64,000 nt of DNA, from the NCBI RefSeq assembly GCF_000424145.1, contig NZ_KE384137.1:458594-522593 (forward strand), in the 5' to 3' direction. The position numbers and the translations under genes are program-made. Below are positions 48,262 to 57,290 of the stretch, piece by piece. The DNA is from Butyrivibrio sp. AC2005 (GTDB taxonomy: Bacteria; Bacillota; Clostridia; Lachnospirales; Lachnospiraceae). The notes beneath the pieces were generated by a model, which saw only the letters and a list, made by a program, of their open reading frames with translations, was not told the DNA's origin and ran no database searches. Positions within the stretch are counted from its first letter, which is position 1. Each line of letters begins with the position of its first letter.

Positions 48262-49491
48262 TTAAATATTTGTACGAACAAGCTTTGGCTTATATCCATT
48301 TTCCTCAAGGATTTTGATTATCTCTTCCTTGTGCTCGCTACCAAATGCCTCCAAAGTAATTCGCAGTTCCACTGCTGCGTTTCTATTAATTGATACAAAC
48401 TGATTATGCTCAAGTTTGATAACATTACCACCTGTCTTAGCAACAACTCCTGCAACTGCAGCAAGCTGTCCCGGCTTGTCGGGAAGAAGTACTGAAACTG
48501 TAAATATACGGTTTCTCATTATGAGTCCCTGCTGAACAACGGAAGACATTGTGATAATATCCATGTTTCCGCCGGAAAGTACACATACAATGCGTTTATC
48601 CTTAACATTAAGCTGTTTCAGAGCTGCAACAGACAAAAGTCCTGAGTTCTCAACAACCATCTTGTGATTTTCAACCATATCAAGGAATGAAACAACAAGG
48701 TCCTCATCAGGTACCGCAATTATATCATCTATGTTTTCCTGAATATAAGGGAAAATCTTCTCACCAGGAGTTTTAACCGCTGTACCGTCGGCTATTGTAT
48801 TAACAACAGGAAGTGTAGTTACCTTGCCATTCTTTATGCTCTCCTGCATGCAATTAGCTCCTGCAGGCTCTACACCAATAACCTTAATCTTAGGATTAAG
48901 GAGTTTGGCAAGAGTGCCAACACCTGTAGCAAGTCCGCCACCACCAATTGGCACCAGAATAATATCTACCGTGGGAAGCTCCTTGATAATCTCCATCGCA
49001 ATGGTTCCCTGACCTGTTGCAACATCAAGGTCATCAAACGGATGAACGAATGTATATCCCTTCTCTTCGGCAAGCTTAAGCGCATGCTCGCATGCTTCAT
49101 CATAAACATCGCCATGAAGAATTACTTCCGCTCCAAGAGCCTTTGTTCTGTTTACTTTGATAAGAGGTGTGGACGTAGGCATTACGATAGTAGCCTTCAC
49201 TCCATAGCTCTTTGCTGCATAAGCAACACCCTGTGCGTGGTTACCTGCTGAAGCGGTAATGAGTCCCTTTTTTCTCTCCTCTTCAGACATAGTGGATATC
49301 TTGTAATAAGCACCTCTTACCTTGTAGGCACCTGTTCTCTGAAGATTCTCGGGTTTAAGGTATACTTTGTTACCTGTGGTTCCACTCCAGTAGTCACTGA
49401 AAATAAGCTTTGTTTCAAGTGTTACCTTTTTTACATCCTCATATGCTTCCTCAAATGCAGGAAGTGTAAGGCTCTTGTTGTTCTCAGACAT
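48262..49491 (-). CDS. ilvA: Threonine ammonia-lyase
   Basis: PLP enzyme converting threonine to 2-oxobutyrate and ammonia, for isoleucine synthesis or threonine catabolism. 409 residues. The PLP Lys is in TGAYKVRGAYYKI (about 52-64). Further features are SAGNHAQGVAYA (about 81-92), the glycine-rich phosphate loop GGGGLATG (about 182-189) and a C-terminal single ACT-like regulatory domain (about 330-409: FTVSVLLPDKPGQLAAVAGV). The single ACT domain fits the TdcB/IlvA form common in clostridia. GGGAGGA precedes the ATG. Confidence 0.93.
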   Translation of the reverse strand: MSENNKSLTLPAFEEAYEDVKKVTLETKLIFSDYWSGTTGNKVYLKPENLQRTGAYKVRGAYYKISTMSEEERKKGLITASAGNHAQGVAYAAKSYGVKATIVMPTSTPLIKVNRTKALGAEVILHGDVYDEACEHALKLAEEKGYTFVHPFDDLDVATGQGTIAMEIIKELPTVDIILVPIGGGGLATGVGTLAKLLNPKIKVIGVEPAGANCMQESIKNGKVTTLPVVNTIADGTAVKTPGEKIFPYIQENIDDIIAVPDEDLVVSFLDMVENHKMVVENSGLLSVAALKQLNVKDKRIVCVLSGGNMDIITMSSVVQQGLIMRNRIFTVSVLLPDKPGQLAAVAGVVAKTGGNVIKLEHNQFVSINRNAAVELRITLEAFGSEHKEEIIKILEENGYKPKLVRTNI

Positions 49492-49514
49492 GGTTTTCTC
49501 CTCCCGGTATTATG

Positions 49515-50429
49515 TTATGAAAATAACGCATCAACAAATTGATCCGACTCAAATCTCTCAAGGTCCTCGAGTCCTTCACCGACTCCGATATACTTAACAG
49601 GTACATTCAGCTCAGAAACTATCGCAACAGCGATTCCCCCCTTGGCTGTACCATCAAGCTTTGTGAGAACTATACCGGTAAGATCTGCAACCTCACCGAA
49701 TTCTCTCGCCTGTGAAATAGCATTCTGACCGGTTGTCCCATCAAGGACAATGAAATTCTCACGATGAATATCCGGCAGCTCCTTATCAAGAATTCTGTTC
49801 ATCTTGGCAAGCTCTTCCATCAGGTTCTTCTTGTTGTGAAGTCGTCCGGCTGTATCAATCATAAGGATATCACAATCTCTGGATCTGAAAGCGGCAACTG
49901 CATCATAAATTACACTTGCGGGATCAGCACCTTCCCTGCCTGCAACGATCGGAACCTCAGCACGCTCTGTCCACTGTCTTAGCTGTTCCGTAGCACCTGC
50001 TCTGTAAGTATCAGCTGCTGCAACAAGCACTTTCTTGCCTTTTCTTCTGAAATGAGCTGCCAGCTTACCAACCGAAGTTGTCTTTCCAACACCGTTTACA
50101 CCGATAACAAATATAACCGACTTATGATTTTCAAATTCATAGGTATTGTCATCTGTTTTCATCTGCTCACGAATATTGGAAATAAGCAAAGTCTTGCATG
50201 CCCATGTATCCGTAATGTGATTATCCCTTACCTGCTCTCTGAGCTTATCCATTATGCGGCTGGTGGCATTAACGCCTATGTCACCCATAATCAGAGTCTC
50301 TTCAAGCTCTTCATAAAAATCCTCATCAACAGTAGAAAAGTTACTAAGGACATTGTTTATGCCCTTAACAACCCCCTCTTTAGTTTTACTAAGACCATTC
50401 TGCAGTTTTTGAAAAAATCCGCCTGCCAT
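49515..50429 (-). CDS. ftsY: Signal recognition particle receptor FtsY
   Basis: 304 residues, SRP GTPase of the NG class without a long acidic A domain. The N domain (about 1-90) starts AGGFFQKLQNGLSKTKEG. The G domain has GVNGVGKTTSVGKLA (about 113-127), DTAGRLHNKKNL, TKLDGTAKGG and the closing GVGEGLEDLERF. It docks Ffh-ribosome complexes at the membrane. The ATG overlaps the smc stop (TAATG), as is usual for smc-ftsY. Confidence 0.97.
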   Translation of the reverse strand: MAGGFFQKLQNGLSKTKEGVVKGINNVLSNFSTVDEDFYEELEETLIMGDIGVNATSRIMDKLREQVRDNHITDTWACKTLLISNIREQMKTDDNTYEFENHKSVIFVIGVNGVGKTTSVGKLAAHFRRKGKKVLVAAADTYRAGATEQLRQWTERAEVPIVAGREGADPASVIYDAVAAFRSRDCDILMIDTAGRLHNKKNLMEELAKMNRILDKELPDIHRENFIVLDGTTGQNAISQAREFGEVADLTGIVLTKLDGTAKGGIAVAIVSELNVPVKYIGVGEGLEDLERFESDQFVDALFS

Positions 50430-53400
50430 TAATCAGTCAACTCCTTATCAATCAAATTAACGCTAACAAGCGTCGATACGCCCTTTTCCTGCATGGTAAT
50501 ACCGTAGAGCCTGTCAGCACTTTCCATTGTACCACGCCTATGAGTAATTACAATAAACTGCGTAGACTTAAGCTTGTGCAGATACTGTGCAAATCTTACT
50601 ACGTTATTTTCATCCAGCGCAGCCTCAATCTCATCAAGCAGACAGAAAGGTGATGGCTTAAGATTCTGGATTGCGAAAAGCAGGGCAATTGCTGCAAGTG
50701 CCTTCTCGCCACCGGAGAGCTGCATCATATTAACAAGCTTCTTTCCGGGTGGCTGTGCATTGATTCTGATACCTGCCTCAAGGATATCCTCATCCTCAAC
50801 AAGTTCAAGAGTACCCTTACCGCCTCCAAACATCTCCTTAAATACCTTGTCAAATTCTGTCTGTATCTTGGTGAACTGTTCCATGAACTGTTTTCTCATG
50901 GATTCATCGAGTTCGGTAATAATCGCGCGAAGCTGCTGTTCAGCCGCAACAAGATCGTCATGCTGAGTCTTCATGAAGGTATATCTCTCCATGAGCACTC
51001 TGTAGTCCTCAATAGCATTAACATTGACATCGCCAAGCTTTCTGATTGCATCCTTCAAGCTTGTAATCTGCTTCTTCATAGCAGATACATCTGTCATGTT
51101 TTCATCACGCATAGTAGCAGCATCGCTAAGAGTTATCTCATACTCATCCCACATGTAATTGATCTGAGTCTCGATGGCTTCCTTAGCACGCTCACATCTT
51201 GCGCCAAGTCTCGTTACCTCTTTATCGAGACCATTCATGGTCTGGTTTAATTCTTCTGTGAGTTTGAAGAAGTTTTTCTGTGCTGCTGTAAGTTCTTCCT
51301 TTCTTGCTCTCTTCTCGTCAAGTTCTTTGCTGACATCTGTCTGAACGTCCTTTGAACTCTCGATTGTAAGCTTAATTTCTTCGATGTCCTTCTTTCTCTG
51401 AGCAAGAATCTCATCGTTCTTTTTGATGGATTCCAAAATCTCATCTAGAGCTGCCTTCTCAGTTTCTATCTCGCTGTTAATTCGGTCAAGGTTCTGCTGT
51501 TCGAAGGTTTCCTTCTGAAGAATCTTCTCATATTCAATATCCCATGATGATACATTCTCAGATTCTTTTTCCTCCTCAATATGAAGACCTTCCAGCTTTG
51601 CCTGATATTCCGTTACCTTCTGAGACTCATCCTTTTCAGTCTTCTCGGAAAGTTCGAGCGCTTTCTTATACTCATCGCGCTCGTTCCTTATTTTTTCCAT
51701 CTGCTGTTCGATTGCTTCGCTCTCAGCCTTGAGATCGGAGTAATCGCCCTTCTGCTGGTTCTGTCTCTCCTTTTCATTCTCAACATTTATTCTTGCGGTA
51801 TTCTGCTCAATGAACTTGCTTTGAAGAGTAGTTCTGAGTTCCTCGATAACAACACGAAGTTCATTTCTGCGCTTTTTTGTATCATCGATTTCTTTCTGGA
51901 AAAGAGCAATATCTTCTTTACACTTCTTAATGCTCTTCTCCAAGTCTTCCATCTCTCTACGTCTGCCAAGAAGATTGGAATTATTACGGAAAGTACCACC
52001 ACTTATGGCACCTCCCGGAACAAGAAGTTCTCCCTCAAGAGTAACCATTCTTATGGTATATTTGTACTTTCTCGCTATCTGAACCGCATTATCAACCGTA
52101 TCTACAACAACAATTCGTCCGAGCATTGCCTTAGCAACACTTCTGTACTTCTCCTCAGTATCAACGAGTTCATCTGCCATACCAAGGACACCCTTTTCAT
52201 TAAGTGCCTCCTGAGCCTTGAACTCCTGTGGCTCACGAATACTGGTAAGAGGAAGGAAAGTAGCACGTCCTGCCCTTGTTTTCTTAAGGTATGCGATCAT
52301 CTCCTTAGCTGTATCTTCATCGTCTGTTACAATGTTCTGAATATTACCGCCAAGAGCTATTTCTATAGCAGTCTCATACTTAGGCTGTGTCTTGATAATA
52401 TCAGCAACAACACCGATGATACCAGGATTGTCATCCTTCTTTTCCATGACCTTCTTTACACTTCCGCCATAACCCTCATAGCGCTCTGTCAGGTTACTGA
52501 GTGCTTCAAGCTTGGATTTCTGCTGTGTGTAAAGATTCTGTACGTCACGGAGCTTTGTATCCTTCTGAGAAAGCTTATCCCTTATTCCATCGAGCTCATT
52601 CTGTGAATCCTTCTGTTTCTGATTCATAGTACGAATCTCATCTGTAATCTGGTCAAATTCCGCCTGGAGTTTTTTGATAATCTCTTCCTGCTGTGACTCA
52701 TCTGAACGAGCCTTAACAAGCTTACCGGTAAGCTCAGCCTTGCGGATGTTTATCTGCTCCTGTCTGGTGTCAAGTGAACTCAGCTTTGACTTAATTGTGG
52801 AACGATCAGACAGCGTCTCAATAATCTTACTCTTGCAGTTTTCAATCTCGTTATTTATATCACTGATCTGACCAAGAATTCCGTCGAGTTTTTTTCTTGC
52901 TTCCTGTCTGTCTGCAGAAAGTGTTTCAAGTTCCTTATCTATTTCTCCCTTTACAACAAGGACTTTATCCTTTTCCTTCTGCTTCTCGGCAATTTTAGCT
53001 TCCTCGTCAGTCTTTCTTTTTGAAAAATGTTCAGCATCACTTGTTGCAGAACGGATCTGTTCATTCATGATACCGATCTGACCTTCCAGCTTCTCTCGCA
53101 TTACAGAAGTATCTGTAATCTTAGCTCTTGCTTCTTCAATTGCCTTATCGAGACTTTCAAGTTCTGTCTGGATTTCCTCATACTGGTTCTTGGTATCTTC
53201 GTATTTTGCCTTGGCCTCGTCAAGGTTTTTGGAAGCTATCTGAAGGTTTGCCTCTGAATCCTCCAGGTTCTTCTTCTGAGCCTGGTTATCAAGGAGGAAC
53301 ATATTCACGTCAAGAGTTTTCAGTTCTTCCTTATGCTTTAAGTAAACCTTAGCAACCTCGGACTGTTTCTCCAAGGGTTCAACCTGTTTCTCAAGCTCTG

Positions 53401-53986
53401 AGAGAATATCGTTAACACGAGTCAGGTTTTGTTTCTCCTGATCCAGCTTTTTAATGGCAGCTTCCTTACGGGATTTGAATTTAACAATACCGGCAGCTTC
53501 ATCAAAAAGGTTACGTCTGTCCTCAGGTTTACTTGAAAGAATCTGTTCAATCTGGCCCTGACCGATGATAGAGTATCCCTCTTTACCGATACCGGTATCA
53601 AAAAACAGCTCATTGACATCCTTAAGTCTGCAAGTATTGCCATTAATCATATATTCACTCTCTCCGGAGCGATATAATCTTCTGGAGACAGTTACTTCAT
53701 CATATTCGATAGGAAGCGCATGATCCGAATTGTCAAGCGTTATAGCGACATAAGCGTAGCCCAGGGGTTTCCTGAGCTCCGTTCCTGCAAAGATTACATC
53801 CTGCATTGTACCGCCACGAAGCTGCTTGATTCTCTGTTCACCGAGAACCCATCTTACAGCATCGCCGACGTTACTTTTTCCTGAACCGTTAGGTCCAACA
53901 ATTCCTGATATTCCATTGTGGAATTCAAGTTTTATCTTATTAGCAAATGACTTAAAGCCATGAATTTCAATGCTTTTTAAATACAT
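50429..53986 (-). CDS. smc: Chromosome segregation protein SMC
   Basis: 1185 residues, condensin ATPase. N-terminal ATP-binding head with GPNGSGKSNVGDAVRWVLGE (about 32-51). A long coiled coil (about 170-500) leads to the hinge (about 515-660, including GALGGN-type segment EIALGGNIQNIV) and a returning coil. The C-terminal head has LSGGEKALAAIALLFA and Walker B FCLLDEIEAALDENN (about 1115-1130). It compacts and segregates origins with ScpAB. It is two bases after rnc. Confidence 0.98.
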   Translation of the reverse strand: MYLKSIEIHGFKSFANKIKLEFHNGISGIVGPNGSGKSNVGDAVRWVLGEQRIKQLRGGTMQDVIFAGTELRKPLGYAYVAITLDNSDHALPIEYDEVTVSRRLYRSGESEYMINGNTCRLKDVNELFFDTGIGKEGYSIIGQGQIEQILSSKPEDRRNLFDEAAGIVKFKSRKEAAIKKLDQEKQNLTRVNDILSELEKQVEPLEKQSEVAKVYLKHKEELKTLDVNMFLLDNQAQKKNLEDSEANLQIASKNLDEAKAKYEDTKNQYEEIQTELESLDKAIEEARAKITDTSVMREKLEGQIGIMNEQIRSATSDAEHFSKRKTDEEAKIAEKQKEKDKVLVVKGEIDKELETLSADRQEARKKLDGILGQISDINNEIENCKSKIIETLSDRSTIKSKLSSLDTRQEQINIRKAELTGKLVKARSDESQQEEIIKKLQAEFDQITDEIRTMNQKQKDSQNELDGIRDKLSQKDTKLRDVQNLYTQQKSKLEALSNLTERYEGYGGSVKKVMEKKDDNPGIIGVVADIIKTQPKYETAIEIALGGNIQNIVTDDEDTAKEMIAYLKKTRAGRATFLPLTSIREPQEFKAQEALNEKGVLGMADELVDTEEKYRSVAKAMLGRIVVVDTVDNAVQIARKYKYTIRMVTLEGELLVPGGAISGGTFRNNSNLLGRRREMEDLEKSIKKCKEDIALFQKEIDDTKKRRNELRVVIEELRTTLQSKFIEQNTARINVENEKERQNQQKGDYSDLKAESEAIEQQMEKIRNERDEYKKALELSEKTEKDESQKVTEYQAKLEGLHIEEEKESENVSSWDIEYEKILQKETFEQQNLDRINSEIETEKAALDEILESIKKNDEILAQRKKDIEEIKLTIESSKDVQTDVSKELDEKRARKEELTAAQKNFFKLTEELNQTMNGLDKEVTRLGARCERAKEAIETQINYMWDEYEITLSDAATMRDENMTDVSAMKKQITSLKDAIRKLGDVNVNAIEDYRVLMERYTFMKTQHDDLVAAEQQLRAIITELDESMRKQFMEQFTKIQTEFDKVFKEMFGGGKGTLELVEDEDILEAGIRINAQPPGKKLVNMMQLSGGEKALAAIALLFAIQNLKPSPFCLLDEIEAALDENNVVRFAQYLHKLKSTQFIVITHRRGTMESADRLYGITMQEKGVSTLVSVNLIDKELTD

Positions 53987-53987
53987 G

Positions 53988-54680
53988 TTACTCTTTTTTC
54001 AATTCCAGGATTGCCTGATATGCAGCCTTCTGTTCAGCTGACTTTTTGGTCCTTCCTGACCCCTCTCCCAATTTTTTATCTCCTACGTAAACCGCAGCTT
54101 CAAATATTTTATCATGCTCAGGACCTTTTTCGCCACAAATTTCATAGCGCAGTTCAAGAGCGCTGTCTCTCTGCACCATCTCCTGAAGCACGGACTTGCT
54201 GTCATAGAAGATCTGTTTTTCCTCGGGGTTATCCAGGATAAATTTCTCAATATGAGCTTTGGCCGCATCAATGCCGCTATCAAGGTAAATAGCGCCAATG
54301 ATAGCCTCCATTACGTCAGATATAATAGATTCCCTGTAGCGACCACCTGTAGCCTCTTCGCCTTTTCCCAGAATAAGATATTTCTCAAGATGAATCTCTG
54401 CAGCACAATAAGCAAGAGCAGGCTCACATACCATTGATGCTCTCATCTTGGTCATCTCACCCTCTTTTTTATCAGGGTATTTCATATATAAATAATCACT
54501 TGATACAAGCTCAAGAACAGCATCACCCAGAAACTCCAGTCTCTCATAATCACCGCGCTTGTTTATTTTCTGCTCATTGGCATAAGAGCTGTGTGTAAGC
54601 GCCTGAAGCAAAAGATTCTTATTTTCAAAATGATATCCGATGCTATTCTGTAATTCCTCAAGTTCATTATCGCCTATCAT
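53988..54680 (-). CDS. rnc: Ribonuclease III
   Basis: Double-strand-specific endoribonuclease for rRNA and mRNA processing. 230 residues: catalytic domain with ERLEFLGDAVLELV (about 45-58, essential acidic residues) and SDVMEAIIGAIYLDSG (about 115-130), and a C-terminal dsRBD (about 160-229, ending KKSAEQKAAYQAILELKK). It is followed at once by smc and ftsY, the classical rnc-smc-ftsY cluster. The hairpin in the 112-bp gap upstream is of unclear function. Confidence 0.97.
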   Translation of the reverse strand: MIGDNELEELQNSIGYHFENKNLLLQALTHSSYANEQKINKRGDYERLEFLGDAVLELVSSDYLYMKYPDKKEGEMTKMRASMVCEPALAYCAAEIHLEKYLILGKGEEATGGRYRESIISDVMEAIIGAIYLDSGIDAAKAHIEKFILDNPEEKQIFYDSKSVLQEMVQRDSALELRYEICGEKGPEHDKIFEAAVYVGDKKLGEGSGRTKKSAEQKAAYQAILELKKE

Positions 54681-54792
54681 AGTGTTCGTTCTCCTAAAAA
54701 GAAAATTTATCGTCAGATAAACAACAAAGTGATATGATGCAGAAGAAACACTCCTGCCTCATACCACCTTCATTACGTAAAGTATTTATAAA

Positions 54793-55029
54793 TCAGCCTT
54801 CATTTCTGGCTTTTTTCAGAAGCTCTACTGCCTCACCTACTGTTGAAATCTTTTCAGCAAGTTCTGCGTCAATCTTTACATCAAACTCATCCTCGATTCC
54901 CATGATGATCTGAAATACATCAAGTGAATCAGCCCCAAGATCATCTGTGAAAGTTGAGTCCATTGTGATCTCGTTCACGTCAACATTAAGAACATTGGCA
55001 ATAACTTCCTTAAGCTTTTCGAATTCCAT
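54793..55029 (-). CDS. acpP: Acyl carrier protein
   Basis: 78 residues from ATG 55027-55029 (AGGAATGGAG upstream); a longer frame is not needed. The 4'-phosphopantetheine attachment site is Ser35 in GADSLDVF. The protein is very acidic, as usual. It shuttles acyl chains in fatty acid synthesis, and PlsX (encoded just upstream) draws acyl groups from it. A promoter-like ACTTGT-N17-TATTAT lies in the 106-bp gap between plsX and acpP. Confidence 0.96.
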   Translation of the reverse strand: MEFEKLKEVIANVLNVDVNEITMDSTFTDDLGADSLDVFQIIMGIEDEFDVKIDAELAEKISTVGEAVELLKKARNEG

Positions 55030-55135
55030 AACTTCTCCATTCCTTTTAAACGAATTCACATATTTAATCTGTGTTCTAAAACTATAATACGATTTACAGT
55101 ATCTTTACAAGTACTTTTCTGCAAATATTATTTAT

Positions 55136-56146
55136 TTATGAATCCGCTGTGATTGATTCTCTTATTTTCTCAGCAATATTCTGCTCTTTAAAGGTTACAC
55201 ACTGTAAAATACTATTTTTTACTTCAACAAAGTTCGCACTTCCATGAGTCTTAACAACAAGTCCTTCAAGTCCGAGCATAGGCGCTCCGCCATACTGATC
55301 CATGTCATATGCCTTAAGAACCTTTTTAAGCGTGGGCTTTATAAGAAGTCCACCGATTTTCGCACGAAGGTTGCTCATAAGTCCCTGCTTAACAACCTTA
55401 AGCAGTGTTGTTGCAACACCCTCATACATCTTAAGCACCACATTACCTGTAAATGCCTCACAGACAATTACATCTGCAACTCCCTGCGGGATATCTCTTG
55501 CCTCAACCGAGCCTATAAAGTTTATATCAGGACAATTCTTCAGCAAAGGGAAAGTCTCCTTAACCAGAGCATTTCCTTTTTCCTCCTCGGCACCAATGTT
55601 AACAATACCTACTCTGGGATTCTTAACACCGCAGAAATTCTCCATATATATGGAACCCATCTTGGCAAACTGAACAAGATGAGAAGGTCTCGCATCAACG
55701 TTTGCGCCGCAATCAATAAGTAGTGAAACTCCATTCTGTGTCGGGATAAGCGGTGCAAGAGGTGATCTCTCAACTCCTTTTATCCTTCCGATAATAACCT
55801 GTCCTCCGACAAGAGTAGCTCCGGTACTTCCTGCTGAAACATACGCATCACATTCGCCATGTTTTACAAGGAACATTGCCTTTACTATAGAAGAATCCTT
55901 CTTGGTTCTTATAGCCATTACAGGTGGCTCAGCCATCTCGATTACTTCTTCAGCATTTACAACTTCTACTCTGTCAGCATCATAAGTATATTTAGAAAGT
56001 TCATCCTTTACTCTCTGTTGCTTACCGACAAGAAAAATCTTAAGTCTGTCGGATTCCTTTAAAGCTTCAACCGCTCCCTTAATTATCTCTCCGGGGGCAT
56101 TGTCACCTCCCATTGCGTCAACCGCAACTCTAACTAATTCTGCCAT
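55136..56146 (-). CDS. plsX: Phosphate acyltransferase PlsX
   Basis: Makes acyl phosphate from acyl-ACP for PlsY, starting phospholipid synthesis. 336 residues. VAVDAMGGDNAPGEII (about 7-22), the SAGSTGATLVGGQVIIGRIKGV stretch (about 105-126) and the C-terminal GAPMLGLEGLVVKTHGSAN (about 288-306) are characteristic. GGGGAG precedes the ATG. Located after rpmF and before acpP, matching the common Firmicutes order. Confidence 0.97.
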   Translation of the reverse strand: MAELVRVAVDAMGGDNAPGEIIKGAVEALKESDRLKIFLVGKQQRVKDELSKYTYDADRVEVVNAEEVIEMAEPPVMAIRTKKDSSIVKAMFLVKHGECDAYVSAGSTGATLVGGQVIIGRIKGVERSPLAPLIPTQNGVSLLIDCGANVDARPSHLVQFAKMGSIYMENFCGVKNPRVGIVNIGAEEEKGNALVKETFPLLKNCPDINFIGSVEARDIPQGVADVIVCEAFTGNVVLKMYEGVATTLLKVVKQGLMSNLRAKIGGLLIKPTLKKVLKAYDMDQYGGAPMLGLEGLVVKTHGSANFVEVKNSILQCVTFKEQNIAEKIRESITADS

Positions 56147-56248
56147 TTTTTCTCCCCAAGTTTATGTAATTTATTACTCAAACCAAAGATTATAATCACT
56201 TTAGTTTGCATTAAAACACCCAAAAAAGAGTTTACTAGAAAACACCAT

Positions 56249-56285
56249 AAAAAGCAACAAACCCGAGACTTCTAAAGTCTCGGGT
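56249..56285 (-). terminator. Terminator after rpmF
   Basis: Perfect stem ACCCGAGACTT/AAGTCTCGGGT with a three-base loop, followed on the minus strand by TTGTTGCTTTTT. It separates rpmF from plsX, so plsX must use another start or read-through. Confidence 0.9.
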
Positions 56286-56306
56286 CTGATAAGATCTAAT
56301 TAGTTA

Positions 56307-56489
56307 TTAATCTTCGTTAGTTACAACGCTCTTCTTGTTGTAATAGCCACATTTCTTGCATACCTTGTGAGGCTGCATAAGCGCGCCACAGTGGCTGCAC
56401 TTAACCAGTGTGGGAGCAGTCATTTTCCAGTTTGCTCTTCTCTGGTCTCTGTGACCCTTAGAAGACTTATTCTTAGGGCAGATAGACAT
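56307..56489 (-). CDS. rpmF: 50S ribosomal protein L32 (bL32)
   Basis: 60 residues. N-terminal CPKNKSSKGHRDQRRANWKM is the family signature, and a zinc-ribbon CSHCGALMQPHKVCKKCG (CxxC ... CxxC) is intact, the zinc-dependent form. TAAGGAGGTG precedes the ATG. The DUF177/YceD gene that usually precedes rpmF is not present upstream; instead there is a strong promoter and then the exporter operon. Confidence 0.97.
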   Translation of the reverse strand: MSICPKNKSSKGHRDQRRANWKMTAPTLVKCSHCGALMQPHKVCKKCGYYNKKSVVTNED

Positions 56490-56567
56490 TCGGTAACACC
56501 TCCTTACAGCGTTATATCAATAACCACGAAAGTGATCATTCATTGCATTTGTTAACACACTTAAAAT

Positions 56568-56596
56568 ATTATATGCACACTTGCCTTCATTGTCAA
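56568..56596 (-). promoter_or_regulatory. Strong promoter of rpmF
   Basis: Minus strand TTGACA (56591-56596), exactly 17-bp spacer, TATAAT (56568-56573): a consensus promoter about 80 bp before the rpmF ATG. Confidence 0.88.
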
Positions 56597-56639
56597 CAAA
56601 GATTTTATTAATTCTGTATTTGAAACCGTTCTTATTGGA

Positions 56640-57251
56640 TTATCTTCCTTCATAACGTCCAAATAAAAGGTAATGTTTGTAATACTGTGCAAGATCATCA
56701 CCATAAGCTGCAGCTACATCTGCATTCTTTGTTTTGTAGCTTGAAGGGTTAAATGCAGCATTTCCCTGGCGGCCTTCCTTCATTCCGTACTTCACAAAAT
56801 GTGTAAACAGCGCAGTTGCATCATTGCCAACAGCAGCCTGAAGATCAGCATTATGATTAAAATAATATGTAGGATCAAATACGCCTGCAATATCGGTAGC
56901 AGTAAGTGCCTCCCCTGTCACACACTTGTAGGTATAAGAAGAAATAAGTCCGTCATTATAAAGCATTTTCATTGCATCTGCAGGAACATTCATTGTCTTA
57001 TCAAAGTAAAAATGATTAACTGTTGCCTCATTTATCTGCTCATATTTAAGTGCAAGTCGAAGCTGTCTGTATACACCGTTTGCATCAGTTCTTTTTGCCA
57101 TAGCAGGTGCCATAAGTTCTTCTCCGGTATAGAACTTTTTAAGATCTGCCGCACCTGCACTTATAGAAAATGCAGAGCCCGCAATTGTCAATGCCATAGC
57201 CATTCCTACGCCTGTAATTCCAAGTCTTTTTAAGATTTTTGTTGTTTTCAT
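56640..57251 (-). CDS. Secreted protein with tandem YY...EGR-type repeats
   Basis: 203 residues. Signal peptide (MKTTKILKRLGITGVGMAMA, cleavage near SAGAA at 33-37). The C-terminal half has two repeats of about 40 residues: FDPTYYFNHNADLQAAVGND...HFVKYGMKEGR and FNPSSYKTKNADVAAAYGDD...HYLLFGRYEGR. Repeats of this kind occur in surface proteins of several bacteria. Function unknown; a wall or surface-binding role is a guess. It follows the exporter permease gene by 39 bp and may be its fourth operon member. GGAGG lies before the ATG. Confidence 0.78.
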   Translation of the reverse strand: MKTTKILKRLGITGVGMAMALTIAGSAFSISAGAADLKKFYTGEELMAPAMAKRTDANGVYRQLRLALKYEQINEATVNHFYFDKTMNVPADAMKMLYNDGLISSYTYKCVTGEALTATDIAGVFDPTYYFNHNADLQAAVGNDATALFTHFVKYGMKEGRQGNAAFNPSSYKTKNADVAAAYGDDLAQYYKHYLLFGRYEGR

Positions 57252-57290
57252 ACCTTGTATCCTCCATTATCTTTTTTCAATCGATATAAA

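Noticed and set aside
54762..54775. T-box-like TAATGAAGGTGGTA upstream of rnc
   Set aside because: There is no stem I or specifier loop in the short acpP-rnc gap and rnc is not an amino acid gene, so the match is coincidental.
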